This document shows, piece after piece, positions 36,260 through 46,575 of a stretch of DNA of 64,000 bases. The translations under genes and the position numbers were made by a program. The notes beneath the pieces are model-generated. The model did not search any database and was not told the origin of the DNA. It saw nothing but the letters and a program-made list of their open reading frames with translations. Source of the DNA: Liolophura sinensis (taxonomy: Eukaryota > Mollusca > Polyplacophora > Chitonida > Chitonidae); the NCBI RefSeq assembly GCF_032854445.1, contig NC_088300.1, forward strand, positions 65,324,984 through 65,388,983. The letters run 5' to 3'. Numbering within the stretch: the first letter of the stretch is position 1; every line of letters starts with the position of its first letter.

Positions 36260-36269
36260 GTGACGTCAC
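36260..36269. promoter_or_regulatory. CRE-like palindrome GTGACGTCAC
   Basis: A perfect 10-base palindrome containing TGACGTCA, the full CREB/ATF consensus, 5 bases after the CCAAT inverted repeat and about 100 bases before the recombinase ATG. The CCAAT plus CRE combination is typical of TATA-less promoters; here it would be the element's own promoter (inference). Confidence 0.45.
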
Positions 36270-36950
36270 ACGTACGGACTACTTTTTGTTTGTCAACAAG
36301 CAGACGACACAACAAGCACGGCTGTCGATCAATCAGATTTTGACCCTTTTGATCTCATCGACGCTGAAATTTGCATGCAACTTGATCCATTTGATGACCC
36401 AGAGCTGGACATCTACCTCACACCAATTCCCATATGTCGCCTCAAACCTGATGCAGCTGTGTGGTATTACTCCACTCGAATGGGAGAGCATCGTTTAGGA
36501 GAGCTAATGGAGAGGGCAGCCGAGGCTGCTGGACTGAAAGGCCCGAAAACTAATCACTCGGTCAAAAAAACAACCGTCCGAACCCTTGTAAAATCTGGCG
36601 TCGCTCCACATAAAATTATGCAGGTCACCGGACACAAATCCCTTGCTAACATCCAGGAGTATGATTCTAAATTAGATCAAGTACAGCAGAAGCAAATGTC
36701 GAGTTTATTTCAGGGCAATCGCGCCTTCAGTCAACCATCTCCTGCGCTTCCACTCCCTGGCCGGTCAGTTCAAGTCCACACAAACGAAGTTTTCACAACT
36801 CCGATGCCATCAACTTCCGCACAGAATCCCAAGGATAATCAGCTAACTTTGTCAGTAAACTCTACTTTTCTTTCGTCCTCATCCTGTAAAGATTACATTG
36901 GCTTGTCCGGTGGCGCAGTTTTCAATAACTGCACTTTTAATTTTCACTGA
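36264..36950 (+). pseudogene. Crypton-like tyrosine recombinase, C-terminal fragment
   Basis: Open from 36264 with first ATG at 36375 (191 codons). The first residues are acidic (SDFDPFDLIDAE...). From about codon 13 it matches the C-terminal catalytic half of the DUF3504/Crypton tyrosine-recombinase group, in the arrangement YLTPIP ... MGEHRLGELM ... TNHSVKKTTVRTL ... IMQVTGHKSL ... EYD. H61, H87 and Y96 fit the H-x-x-R, GHxS and nucleophile positions. The expected second Arg is Lys (K64). The N-terminal core-binding region and first catalytic Arg are missing, so it is an incomplete or internally deleted copy. A possible splice acceptor (CAACAAGCAG) lies at 36294-36303, so it could be a 3' exon. 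Family by recognition; activity unlikely. Confidence 0.7.
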
Positions 36951-37095
36951 AACGTCTGCATTCCTTTTCTTTACCCATCTGTTTGTAAAATACCGCTTCG
37001 GCCACGTGCGCCTGTCCCAGTTTTCCGTCAGCCAATGAAAGTGCTCCATTCAGTATTCCATATTGAATATCCATATCTACCAATATGTGTGTTGT

Positions 37096-37331
37096 TATTT
37101 ATTTATTTTATTTATTTATTTGATTGGTGTTTTACCCCGTACTCAAGAATATTTCACTTATACGACGGCGGCCAGTGGGAGGAAACCGAGCAGAGCCCGG
37201 TGGAAACCCACGACCATCCGCAGGTTGCTGAACGACCTTCCCACTTGCGACCGGAGAGGAAGCCAGCATGAGCTGGACTTAAACTCACAGCGACTGCATT
37301 GGTGAGAGACTCCTGGGTCATAGCGCTGTGC
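37096..37331 (-). mobile_element. SINE-A inserted in the 39-bp minisatellite
   Basis: Inverted copy: TTTATTTGATTGGTGTTTTA then GTACTCAAGAATATTTCACT, body, and part of the tRNA head. The minisatellite unit breaks at GTGTTGT and resumes at AACGTCC, so the SINE landed inside the array. Open frames of about 60-80 codons here are SINE translation. Confidence 0.92.
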
Positions 37332-38994
37332 AGAACGTCCTGTTCCATATCTACCCAATATGTGTGTTGTACTGAACGCCCTGTCTATAATCTAGCAATA
37401 TGTGTGTTGTACTGAACGTCTTGCCCTCATCCACAAATATGTTGCTGACAGACCTTCCCACTTACGACCGGAGAGGAAATGTGTTGTACTGACGTCCTGT
37501 TCCATATCTACCAATATGTGTGTTGTACTGAACGTCCTGTCCATATCTACTGATATGTGTGTTGTACTGAATGTCCTGTCCATATCTACCAATATGTGTG
37601 TTGTACTGAACGCCCTGTCTATATCTACCAATATGTGTGTTGCACTGAACACCCTGTCTATATCTACCAATATGTGTGTTGTACTGAACGTCCTGTCTAA
37701 TATCTACCAATATGTGTGTTGTACTGAACATCCTGTCTATATCTACCAATATGTGTGTTGTACTGAACGTCTGTCCATATCTACTAATATGTGTGTTGTA
37801 CTGAACGCCCTGTCTATATCTACCAATATGTGTGTTGTACTGAACGTCCTGTCTAATATCTACCAATATGTGTGTTGTACTGAACATCCTGTCTATATCT
37901 ACCAATATGTGTGTTGTACTGAAAGTCCTGTCCATATCTACCAATATGTGTGTTGTACTGAACGTCCTGTCCCATATCTACCAATATGTGTGTTGTACTG
38001 AACGTCCTGTCCATATCTACCAGTATGTGTGTTGTACTGAACGCCCTGTCTATATCTACCAATATGTGTGTTGTACTGAACACCCTGTCTATATCTACCA
38101 ATATGTGTGTTGTACTGAACGTCCTGTCCATATCTACCAATATGTGTGTTGTACTGAACATCCTGTCTATATCTACCAATATGTGTGTTGTAACTGAAAG
38201 TCCTGTCCATATCTACTGATATGTGTGTTGTACTGAACGCCCTGTCTAATATCTACCAATATGTGTGTTGTACTGAACATCCTGTCCATATCTACCAATA
38301 TGTGTGTTGTACTGAACGTCCTGTCCATATCTACTAATATGTGTGTTGTACTGAACGCCCTGTCTATATCTACCAATATGTGTGTTGCACTGAACACCCT
38401 GTCTATATCTACCAATATGTGTGTTTGTACTGAACGTCCTGTCCATATCTACTGATATGTGTGTTGTACTGAACAATCCTGTCTATATCTACCAATATGT
38501 GTGTTGTACTGAAAGTCCTGTTCATATCTACCAATATGTGTGTTGTACTGAACGCCCTGTCTAATATCTACAAATATGTGTGTTGTACTGAACATCCTGT
38601 CCCATATCTACCAATATGTGCGTTGTACTGAACGTCCTGTCCATATCTACCAGTATGTGTGTTGTACTGAACAACCTGTCCATATCTACCAATATGTGCG
38701 TTGTACTGAACGCCCTGTCTATATCTACCAGTATGTGTGTTGTACTGAACAACCTGTCCATATCTACCAATATGTGCGTTGTACTGAACATTCTGTCCAT
38801 ATCTACCAATATGTGTGTTGTACTGAACGTCCTGTCCATATCTGCTAATATGTGTGTGTGTACTGAACATCCTGTCCATATCTACCAATATGTGTGTTGT
38901 ACTGAACATTCTGTCAATATCTACCAATATGTGTGTTGTACTGAACGCCCTGAGCATTTCTACCAGTAAACGTGTTGTTAAATTTTGGTGACGA

Positions 38995-39140
38995 GAACGA
39001 TCAAGTCAGACATTCGTATATCACTCGTAAACCAGACACTCGTACATCAAGTCGATAATAGCTAGACCCATTGCCAAAACATCCTAAAACAACAGTTCCC
39101 AAAGGAATATCTAAGGTATAATGTATTAATAGTAAATAAA
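38995..39140 (-). repeat. Possible diverged family D end
   Basis: CAAGTCAGACATTCGTATAT and CATTGCCAAAACATCCTAAA resemble the D end; alignment is weak beyond 100 bases. Confidence 0.35.
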
Positions 39141-39348
39141 ACCGGCAACATTTAACAGAGAAGTCAACAATTTTTTGAACAGTGCAGGAAAGACAGTGGA
39201 TATTCAAGACATGACATCCAATTCAACTTTTAAACGAGCAGTTGGGGAATAATTACCAGGTGAAATAAAAGTATAGGCATCTCTGTCGAGCTTTCTTATA
39301 TGAAGTTCGTTGGAGGGCCCTTGTCTACCAGCTATGTAAATGTATATG

Positions 39349-39590
39349 CATGCTTGGGGTATAACGTTGTACTACTAGTGTACTTTAACGTTGTCTTTCT
39401 GTGTCAGGGTGAGTCCATGCCGGGCCAGCCAGTCATGTTTTCTTTCTTTAACCTCTCGGTGCTGAACGCCAAGCGAGGCAGCAAGAATTACCATTTTTAA
39501 AGTCTTCAGTTGACCCGACCCGTGTTTGAACTCGGGGTCTTTCGACTTCGAGGCGGACGCTCTCAACATTAGGCCACCGAAGCACAGAAA
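39349..39590 (-). mobile_element. SINE-B copy 4 with a clear tRNA-like head
   Basis: Read on the minus strand, the end at 39505-39586 is tRNA-like: GTGGCCTAATGTTGAGAGCG (A-box region), then a Leu/Ser-type arm and GAGTTCAAACACGGG (B box). The body contains TGCTGAACGCCAAGCGAGGC. The 3' part (TTAACGTTGTAC...) is deleted or rearranged. Confidence 0.75.
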
Positions 39591-40315
39591 TTGAGCTCTC
39601 TATCTGCCGGTGTGCGTGTCACACAGCGAAGGTTTTCGGTTAGACGGCTCCTAAGCCATAGAATAAGTAGAACTGGATACAGCTATGAAACAGATTGGCC
39701 GAGGTTTTGATCGCTCTGTCCATGTTTGCCAAACAGAATATTATACACCTTATATAATATTACCAACTTGGAGTGAAGGTGTCTGTTGCCTTAATTTTTT
39801 AATTAAAACTAGACCTAGAATGAAATCACAACATTTTACACTGGATCAAAACAATACTTCAAGGCCAGATATGCATACCCCATATGATGGACCCTTTGGT
39901 ACATATAACTGTCCAAATAATGATAATTTACAATTTAAAATTATCCCCGAAAGGCCTTTGATTTAGCAGCCATAAAAAAACAAGTTCCTAATTAGATTAA
40001 TTTCACTTGTGACGTAGATTTGGATGACTTGCTGTAGCTGTATTGATGTCTCCGGGATTTATTCGCCTACCATTATCATAATAAGCGAAACTTATTCCTG
40101 TATGAATGTACATGTATATAAACAAATCTGTTTTCCATCAGCCAACAGCTAAAGGACAACCTATGTGTCGGACGGGGAACGCGCCTTTGTCGATTTTTGT
40201 TCAAGCAGCTGGCCTAACAATGTTTATAGAAAACATAGGTGTGGGTTCAAATACGTCACTTGTGGGAATGTTTATCAGTAACTTGCCAAAGACACCCCGG
40301 CTCTTTACAAAAGTA
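39591..40315. other. No gene recognised
   Basis: A 93-codon plus-strand frame at 39685-39966 looks moderately protein-like but has no recognisable domain. Confidence 0.45.
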
Positions 40316-40375
40316 AGATGGACCGCCGTCGTATAAGTGCATATCTCACGAGTATGGCTTTAAGGGTCAATGAAA

Positions 40376-40438
<63 letters not shown>

Positions 40439-40441
40439 ATG
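40316..40441 (+). mobile_element. SINE-A 3' end with an expanded (AAAT)n tail
   Basis: ACCGCCGTCGTATAAGTGCA then GAGTATGGCTTTAAG and about 68 bases of near-perfect AAAT repeats (40373-40441). Confidence 0.8.
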
Positions 40442-40466
40442 ACTATCCACCGAACTATATCTGGCA

Positions 40467-41059
40467 TCACTGGGAAAATAAAGCCAGGCTAATGAGCCAA
40501 TGAGTATAAATCATGATACATGAGACTGTAATCTGATCGACTTTATAGTATAATAATTTCCATAATTCAAGTTCATGCATTTTTTGTTCATTTGATTTGT
40601 TTTTTAACATTACTTTTAACATTTTTGTCATCCTTATCGTTGTTACTTTACACTTGACAACATCTCTCTCTCCGTTACCATTCAACATATGTAACAAAGT
40701 TCCTGAAAATGACAAAGCTGGTCGTTTTTCAGACTTTAGAATCAACACTATAATATCACAGGTACGAGCCTGACATTTACTGAAAGTTTCTAATTTGGTC
40801 CATTCTTGGTAAATGCCAAAAATTTGATTTCATTAGCCGATATGGATTTTGTGCCAAAAATTTCCGGTGTAGTCTCTTTAGTTGCTTGTCTTTCAATGGC
40901 AAGGGTGCATGAGGTGTTGACTGAAAACGCGACCCTGATTCTTTGATATTCTCCGGCCTCCAAATTAATTTCTCGTGCACATGGTAGTAATATATGTGAG
41001 ACATATAGCACAAGTAAGACCATTAAGATGGTTTTAGCTGAAGTTCGTTGGGTAGCCAC
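40467..41059 (-). pseudogene. Possible small secreted protein, frame broken
   Basis: Minus-strand frame from 41059 to 40790. Its first ATG (near 41023) gives MVLLVLYVSHILLPCAREIN, a hydrophobic segment that would serve as a signal peptide, then a short Ser/Thr-rich extracellular-looking stretch to a stop at 40790. A second frame, offset by 2, continues with EWTKLETFSKCQARTCDIIV and more protein-like sequence to about 40690. A donor-like AATG|GTAACG lies nearby. It could be a frameshifted gene copy or chance. I do not recognise a family. Confidence 0.2.
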
Positions 41060-41234
41060 GTATATAGTACACTAAAAAATTAATCTGTTTATTTTAACAG
41101 ACAGTCTGTTGTCTGAGTGATGTTAGAATGTATTCTGTCATTATAACGGGATTTAATCGGCCTGTGAACTAGTTCTGTCGGGCTACCCCCTTTGGTCCAA
41201 CTTTTCCATATGTCAATGTCGTCATTTACTTCTC

Positions 41235-41830
41235 CGGAATGGTATACGTATATTATATCACTATCGTACATTTGGTATATTATCTTGTTATCGTATATTT
41301 GATATGTATAGAACACATTATCGTATATTTTGTATATTTTCGCAGTATAGTATATTCAGTATGTACAGATAGCAGTATTGTACGTTTAGTATTCGCTCTG
41401 CCCTATTTATTCCCACCATCATGTCGACCACCGTCGAAATATTCTTGAGTGCGGCGTAAAACCCAAACCTAATACATAAATAAATATTTTTGGCATATTA
41501 TCGCACTAGGATATATTCGGTATATTGTCCGATATATTGTACATACTGCATGTACATATCGCACTGTCGTATATTCAGCATGTACATATCGTACTATCGT
41601 ATATTCTGGATACATTCTCGTAATATCGTATATTCAGTATATTATTTCTGTTATATATGCGATCTATATGGACGTCACACCGCCGTACTTTCAGTATATT
41701 ATCCCACAATCGTGTATTCTGTATGCGCAGATTGCACTATCGTGTATTCGGACACTCCCGCACTATTGTATGCTCGCTAGGTACAAATCATGCTATCGTA
41801 TATTCGCTATGCTCGCAGTTGGCCAATACC
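41235..41830. repeat. Degenerate ~30-bp satellite with core ATCGTATATTC
   Basis: TATCGTATATTCAGTATGTA-like units recur about every 30 bases from 41235 to 41830, interrupted by a SINE-A end at 41410-41485. Plus-strand frames rich in Tyr, Ile, Ser and Cys here are satellite translation. Confidence 0.8.
41410..41485 (+). mobile_element. SINE-A 3' end fragment in the 30-bp satellite
   Basis: TTCCCACCATCATGTCGACC, AAATATTCTTGAGTGCGGCG and tail; the GTATATTC satellite continues on both sides. Confidence 0.8.
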
Positions 41831-42729
41831 TTTATTGTTTATTAAACGCACATAAGGACCACGTTGTTTAAAAATGTATTTGGACAGTCTAGGTGTTATC
41901 TTAGTCCAAACTAAAGGGCCATTTACTTTGGTTTGGCATAAGACTGGTGCTATGATTTATGCCAAGAAAAGCTGTCAAAACATGACTTACTTTGGTGGAA
42001 GTAATAAACAAATTACTTGAATACAAAGACAAAAAAAACCAATTAAATAAATAAATACATGTACATAAATAAAGATCCGATTTCTCGGATCAAAGTCAGA
42101 TTAGTCTGTTTTTGTTCTTTTTTTGTTTTTGTAATACGAGAAATTTCAATGCAAAGGCAAATGTGAACAATAAACCACATGGTTGTCTTTGGCGTAACAG
42201 TTTCATTACCACCAACTAAAGGGGCGCAACTGTCTTTATTATCCTGACATTAGCCAGTTACTCCCCTTCATCCTCTTCTTCAAGTAGTATGTCAATATCA
42301 CTCACTGCCGTAACAAAACACAGCTGTGTGTGTGTATGCTTGAAGTTTTAAGCTGTAAAAGCCCAGCAGTGATAAACAACATTTTTTTATGATAACGGTT
42401 TTTATAAGCTCACAGAAATTATATAAAACCAGGAAGACCATAAAGTGAGAATTAACGTTTTCGCTGAGAAGGATTTCGAATCTGACAATAATGGTTTAAC
42501 TAAGTATCACAGAGTAGATCGGCAGTTTAGCCTATAGAAGTATAGGCTTAAGTATCAAAGGCTGTGAAGCGAGAGGAAACACCCTTCATCCAACCAACGC
42601 AAGGCTCATGTTTACATGGCTTGGCCAAAAACTATATCTCACATACATTAAACATAAACAATAAAGTTGCATGCCACTGTCCAATTATTGCATTGGCGAA
42701 CTATTCTTAAGCTGACTATTATCTACATG
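41831..42729. other. No gene seen
   Basis: AT-rich unique sequence with short A- and T-rich tracts. Confidence 0.6.
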
Positions 42730-42940
42730 TATTTATTTATTTGATTGGTGTTTTACGTCGTATGCGGTGCTGAGGAATATTTCACCTATACGACGGCCAT
42801 AATGGCGACCAGCATTATTATGGGAGGAAATCTATCAGAGCCCGGGGGAAACCCACGAACATCAGCAGGTTGCGCGAGACCTTCCCAGGTAGGGCTGGAG
42901 AGAAAGCCAGCATGTGTGCTGGACTCACTGCGACTGCATT
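42730..42940 (-). mobile_element. SINE-A, partial
   Basis: Inverted copy with tail, 3' end (GATTGGTGTTTTACGTCGTA), body (GGGGGAAACCCACGA) and part of the head; several internal indels. Confidence 0.9.
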
Positions 42941-44018
42941 GAATTATTGCAAAGCGTTGGCACGTTAACCACTGGTCAGCTGAATCCTGATATAACTGTA
43001 CGGGCAGACCTACATCTTAATAAGAGTTTCAGCCCATCGACGATATTCAGTACATAACAGTGCACTGACAACATATATGCACCTCAACCACTTTTATGAC
43101 GTAAGTTGGATTGTATTATTTCCTGCCACGTAACGTATATATGGCTAGGCATGTCTTTAACTGAACAACGTGAGATCCGTTTTATCTTCTTCGAAAGAGG
43201 CGAAATGTGAATCCATTGTTTTTAGAAAATATGAAAGTTTTACTCTTCACTTATTACATATGTGATTTAGACGGGGTTAGTGGCTGAAAATTACGAAGAG
43301 TTTTCAATGTGGTCCGAAAGCCACTGTTTTGTTGACAAAATAAGACCAAAACACGTAATCCAGCACGAAACCAAGGAGTAACAAACCCATAGGAGTTAGA
43401 ATTAGGTTTAGTTATTTCAGACATTCGCACATAGCGTAATTTCCCCGGATTACTTTTTAAAAAAAGAAATATTTCCAGTTACTGGCATTATAGTTATAAG
43501 TAAATTACATAGGTATGAATTTTGTGACCCAAAAGTCTGAATGTAAACATGAGCGTCGTGTTGTTATTAGTTTAGTATATATAACTCCTTTCCTTCCAGT
43601 GTTACGACACACAGATGCAGGATATTACAAGAGTGTACTCTAAGGCACTCGATCCGAGAGCGCAAACCTCCCCCACATGTTTATGTGGGCCTATGAACTC
43701 TGCACCATAGACAAACGGATAATATACTGCAGTTGGGTCGCATCTAGGAATGGTGAAAAAAGACACAAAAGCACAAAAGGCTTTCTCTAACCTTATCTAA
43801 AAAAATAAACAAACTAAAAACAAAACTGACAATGTTAAAGAATGGTGGAAAAAAGGAAAAAAAAACAACAAAACAAAACAAACAAACAAAAAACAGAACC
43901 TGGATCGTGATCCGGACCACCACCTAAATTTAATGGATTCGTGTTTCATCCATGTCTGTACTGGGACCACTTCTGACAATGGTGAAGAATCTTCTGAAAA
44001 ATTCTGGAAATCTAAAAT
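42941..44018. other. No gene seen
   Basis: Unique sequence, then an A-rich tract leading into the 34-bp repeats. Confidence 0.6.
43797..43895. repeat. A-rich low-complexity tract
   Basis: Runs of AAAAAACA/AAACAAAC. The minus-strand frame here is Phe/Leu-rich translation of it. Confidence 0.8.
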
Positions 44019-44222
44019 CAGACTTCACTGACCACCAAACTAAAATGGATTGCAGACCTCACTGACCACCAAACTAAAATGGATTGCAGACCTCACTGAC
44101 CACCAAACTAAAATGGATTGCAGACCTCACTGACCACCAAACTAAAATGGATTGCAGACCTCACTGACCACCAAACTAAAATGGATTGCAGACCTCACTG
44201 ACCACCAAACTAAAATGGATTG
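44019..44222. repeat. 34-bp tandem repeat, six copies
   Basis: Unit GACCTCACTGACCACCAAAC plus TAAAATGGATTGCA; five copies are almost identical and the first is slightly diverged. Flanking sequence before and after (GAAGAATCTTCTGAAAAATT; GAAGAATCGTTTGAAAATTT) is also similar, so the array sits inside a duplicated repeat. Confidence 0.95.
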
Positions 44223-44386
44223 GTACAAATGTTTCCGCAAAGTCATTGAAAAACATAAGGCAATGATGAAGAATCGTTTGAAAATTTTCCGAATCTGGAA
44301 TACGACCAACATTTAATGGGTTGGTGCTCGGTTCAGTGCCCAACTGTGCACCAAATTTGATCTGAATCCCTTCATACAGTTGCTGA

Positions 44387-44438
44387 CAGACAGATAGATA
44401 CACAGACACACATACAGGCAGGCAGACATAAAAAAAAT
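44387..44438. repeat. CAGA-type simple repeat
   Basis: GACAGACAGATAGATACACA and CAGGCAGGCAGACAT tracts; possibly the tail of the retroelement-like sequence before it. Confidence 0.7.
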
Positions 44439-45785
44439 GTATTCTCAAGAGTAGCAGGTGGGAATGGAATAAGAAAAGGCTTCGTAGAAAACGGTAAACG
44501 ACCTAAGGTTAAATTATGTCACGTCAGTTTATGTATCATGTCCATGGATCAGATCGATTTCTATATATTTCCATCGCATGCCTTCTTCTTTTACCTAAGG
44601 TGTGATCAGTCTTCGCATTTTAATAATCAAATTTGTCCGGCGAATGACATATCTATTCAAACGTGCATGTCATGTAAGACTCCGTCGTGTATTCCATAAC
44701 AAGTTTAATTGCCGGTTGTGTCATGTTGGAATAAGGGGCCTCACCAGTTCTCGCTGCCTGCGTGGTTACTGCCTCGATGTATTTCTCACACTATTCACAC
44801 CTTTGACCCGAGTTCAATACCGGCACATTGACTCGTGGTGTCAAATCCCTGCGCCTGTAACTGTACCCTCGAGCTCGATTTCTTACTTTATGACAAGTTC
44901 ACGTACCTAGGTCACGTGCTTGTCATTCACCAGAATTTTACTTTTCTCCTCGTGTCTGTCAAACTGCCTGCCAAACCAGCACAAGTGAAGCTCCTGTCTC
45001 GCAAACACCCGTGTTATAGGGCTGATTTCACCACCATTGGAGACAAGATGTCTACCCAGTGCGCCTCGTGGAGGATGTAGCATTGGGTCGAGCTGGTACT
45101 ACCTGGAACGAGCAGTATCATCCGTAAAACCAACTCCCATGCCGCGCAGTAATCAACACCAGTTTTATGCGTTTTATCAACACAAATGTTTAAGCCTTTA
45201 TGACATGGCGTGTCTCCCTCTGTTGCCAAAATAACAGTATAATCTTATTAAAACTGTTTATAAATACCAAATCTCTGCTGAAATATAGCTTTTGTCGACG
45301 CCTAGGAGTGCCTAAAAAGTGGCTCAGTCTGAACCTTTGACAAGGTTGACAGCTCAACAGTACCACCACAACACTACATCCAAAACTTTTAACATAACTG
45401 TATAATAACTGTATGCAAGTTTTCATGCTTGTAAAACATATGCCACTTATGCATAGAGCAAATTAGATATGGCGAACCGATTTTAGACGGTATACTGACT
45501 TTTGTTTCTATTTTAGACGATTTCCAAATTAGCAAAGACTTCCAGTATACACTGGTCATTGTTTTCTTGCTTAACACATCCACCCCTGACGTGAAGCTGT
45601 CAAACCAACTATAATACCCGTGCGACATTTTCAGTACTACAGTGCTACAACCAAGGTACCGTCTGTTGGTTTCAAAATAAATTCATTAATGACCTCTTTA
45701 TGAAAGGATACGTATTAGTAAAAAATTGGTACCGTGTCTTACTGTAATCACATGATTTTAGATAGTCTTACAGCAAAAGACGTTT
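44439..45785. other. No gene recognised
   Basis: Overlapping frames at 44602-45080 (102 and 81 codons) surround a B-box-like GAGTTCAATACCGG at 44811-44824, so part of this may be another tRNA-SINE remnant. Confidence 0.45.
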
Positions 45786-45910
45786 GTGGGAAGATCTGTC
45801 ACCAACCTGCGGATGGTCATGGGTTTCACCTGGGTTCTATCCGGTTTCCTCCCAGCATAATGTTGGCCGCCGTCATATAAGTGAAATATTCTTGAGTACA
45901 GCGCAAACAT
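45786..45910 (+). mobile_element. SINE-A 3' half
   Basis: GTGGGAAGATCTG, CCTGCGGATGGTCATGGGTT, ATGTTGGCCGCCGTCATA and the GTGAAATATTCTTGAGTACA end are present; no head, no tail. Confidence 0.85.
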
Positions 45911-46340
45911 GACTAAATACAGTAAAAGACGAAGTGTGGATTTGCCCGTTATTATGTAATCTCCTATATTTATAGCTATGTCCATTGATGTCCCAATGAT
46001 TCCTCATATTCCGGATGGCCGACAGTTTGGTGATCTATGTAACAGTATTGTGATATAACACTTATAATGACCTTTAGGTGAAGGCTTTTCGATTAGTGAT
46101 ATCGAGACTGAAGTGAAATATGCATCACAGAACTGCGAGAGCCTGAGCATGTGGACAATATTATACAACATATTAAAAGTTATTAAACTTTTATTGAAAC
46201 ATATTAAAATTGTCATATTAAAAGTTAATGTATTTCACTTCTTCACCAGGAAAAGCTTCTTTCATCTCGAGTAATTATGCAATCCACAAACAACTAGTAT
46301 GACGGATGCTGTTTACTTCTATTCTTCGAATATTACAGAA

Positions 46341-46575
46341 GATATACTCAAGAGTATTTCACTTATACAAGCGACCAGCATTATGGTGATAGGAAACCGA
46401 AGAGACCCCAGGGGAAATCCCCGACCATCCGCTTGTTAATTGCTGGACTTTCCCACGTATACGACCCGAGAGGAAACCAGCATGAGCTGGACTTGAACTC
46501 ACAGGGGCCGCAATGATCGCAGACATCTGGGTCATACTGATGCGCTATAACGCTAAGTACTAGGCCATGGAGGTC
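46341..46575 (-). mobile_element. SINE-A, old copy with the tRNA head preserved
   Basis: Inverted copy from CTCAAGAGTATTTCACTTAT through the body to a head resembling the reverse complement of the tRNA A-box region (CTAAGTACTAGGCCATGGAG). The AAAT tail is missing. Confidence 0.85.

Larger units (their letters stand above)
36075..38958. repeat. 39-bp minisatellite, interrupted by the recombinase fragment and a SINE
   Basis: Unit of 39 bp: ATATCTACCAATATGTGTG, then TTGTACTGAACGTCCTGTCC. Continuous from about 37334 to 38958. Degenerate units also lie at 36075-36180 and a unit-like stretch at 37068-37095. Variation concentrates after CTGAAC (GTCC, GCCC, ATCC, ACCC, AACC). As 39 is a multiple of 3 and the unit lacks stops in several frames, it yields long 13-residue periodic frames on both strands (up to 199 codons). 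These have no start context, no homology I know and break at every 1-base unit slip. Confidence 0.95.

Noticed and set aside
37402-38969. Long open frames (up to 199 codons, both strands) with 13-residue repeats
   Set aside because: They are translations of the 39-bp minisatellite; equally long frames exist on both strands and in several frames, and frames break at one-base unit slips.
39685-39966. 93-codon frame MKQIGRGFDRSV...
   Set aside because: Composition is protein-like but there is no recognisable motif, splice context or homology; insufficient to call.
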